The position numbers and the translations under genes are program-made. This document shows positions 5,264 to 5,285 of a stretch of DNA of 5,285 nucleotides, in pieces. Numbering within the stretch: position 1 is the first letter of the stretch; each line of letters begins with the position of its first letter. Source of the DNA: Rhodoferax sp. (GTDB lineage: Bacteria; Pseudomonadota; Gammaproteobacteria; Burkholderiales; Burkholderiaceae_C). The notes beneath the pieces are model-generated. The model made no database searches. It saw only the letters and a list, made by a program, of their open reading frames with translations, and was not told the DNA's origin. The stretch covers positions 1 to 5,285 of the forward strand of contig JARXAU010000092.1 of the NCBI GenBank assembly GCA_029865675.1, given 5' to 3'.

Positions 5264-5285
5264 ATGCTTTATCCCCAACAGTTTG
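5264..5285 (+). CDS. mnmG: Start of probable mnmG (tRNA U34 carboxymethylaminomethyl modification enzyme), cut by window edge
   Basis: Only ATG plus six codons are visible, reading MLYPQQF. In Comamonadaceae-type bacteria MnmG (GidA) typically begins MLYPxEFDVIVVGGG, leading into its FAD-binding fold, so these residues fit well. MnmG works with MnmE to modify the wobble uridine of several tRNAs. The call rests on seven residues and on the open plus-strand frame at the window end, so it is tentative. No strong Shine-Dalgarno is visible in front of it. Confidence 0.5.

Overview
The window looks like a chromosomal segment of a GC-rich betaproteobacterium, most plausibly of the Comamonadaceae (Rhodoferax/Polaromonas/Acidovorax relatives). 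This is inferred from codon use, from the style of the GMC oxidoreductase and aldolase genes, and from the last bases, which open a reading frame resembling the start of mnmG in that family. No taxonomic search was possible.

Layout. (1) Positions 1-2259, minus strand: a catabolic pair, a class II aldolase/adducin-family protein (1504-2259) followed by a GMC-family FAD oxidoreductase (1-1428, C-terminus cut by the window edge). They are 75 bp apart and probably form one operon. A LacI-type palindrome (2281-2292) lies just upstream. (2) Positions 2293-2790: a gene-poor stretch ending in a plus-strand C-terminal remnant of an IS110-like transposase (2541-2744), directly followed by a 37-bp repeat. 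(3) Positions 2790-4880: a run of small minus-strand accessory genes. In transcription order they are a GNAT acetyltransferase, a small membrane protein 5 bp after it, a BrnT-type toxin gene broken by a one-base frameshift, its overlapping intact antitoxin gene, and a small cupin. (4) Positions 4881-5263: non-coding DNA with repeats and an 11-bp inverted repeat. (5) From 5264, plus strand: the first seven codons of a probable mnmG.

The most unusual structure is a nested pair of direct repeats around the accessory genes. An outer 37-bp repeat (2755-2791 and 5173-5209, 31/37 identical) brackets everything from the cupin to the DNA before mnmG. An inner 61-bp repeat (3211-3271 and 4906-4966, 49/61 identical, no gaps) brackets the GNAT, membrane protein and BrnT/antitoxin genes. 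With the neighbouring transposase remnant and the decayed toxin gene, this suggests an ageing accessory island inserted upstream of a core gene. No integrase or intact transposase is present, so the mechanism is unknown. I see no convincing new enzymatic system; the repeat architecture is the part that the gene annotation does not explain.
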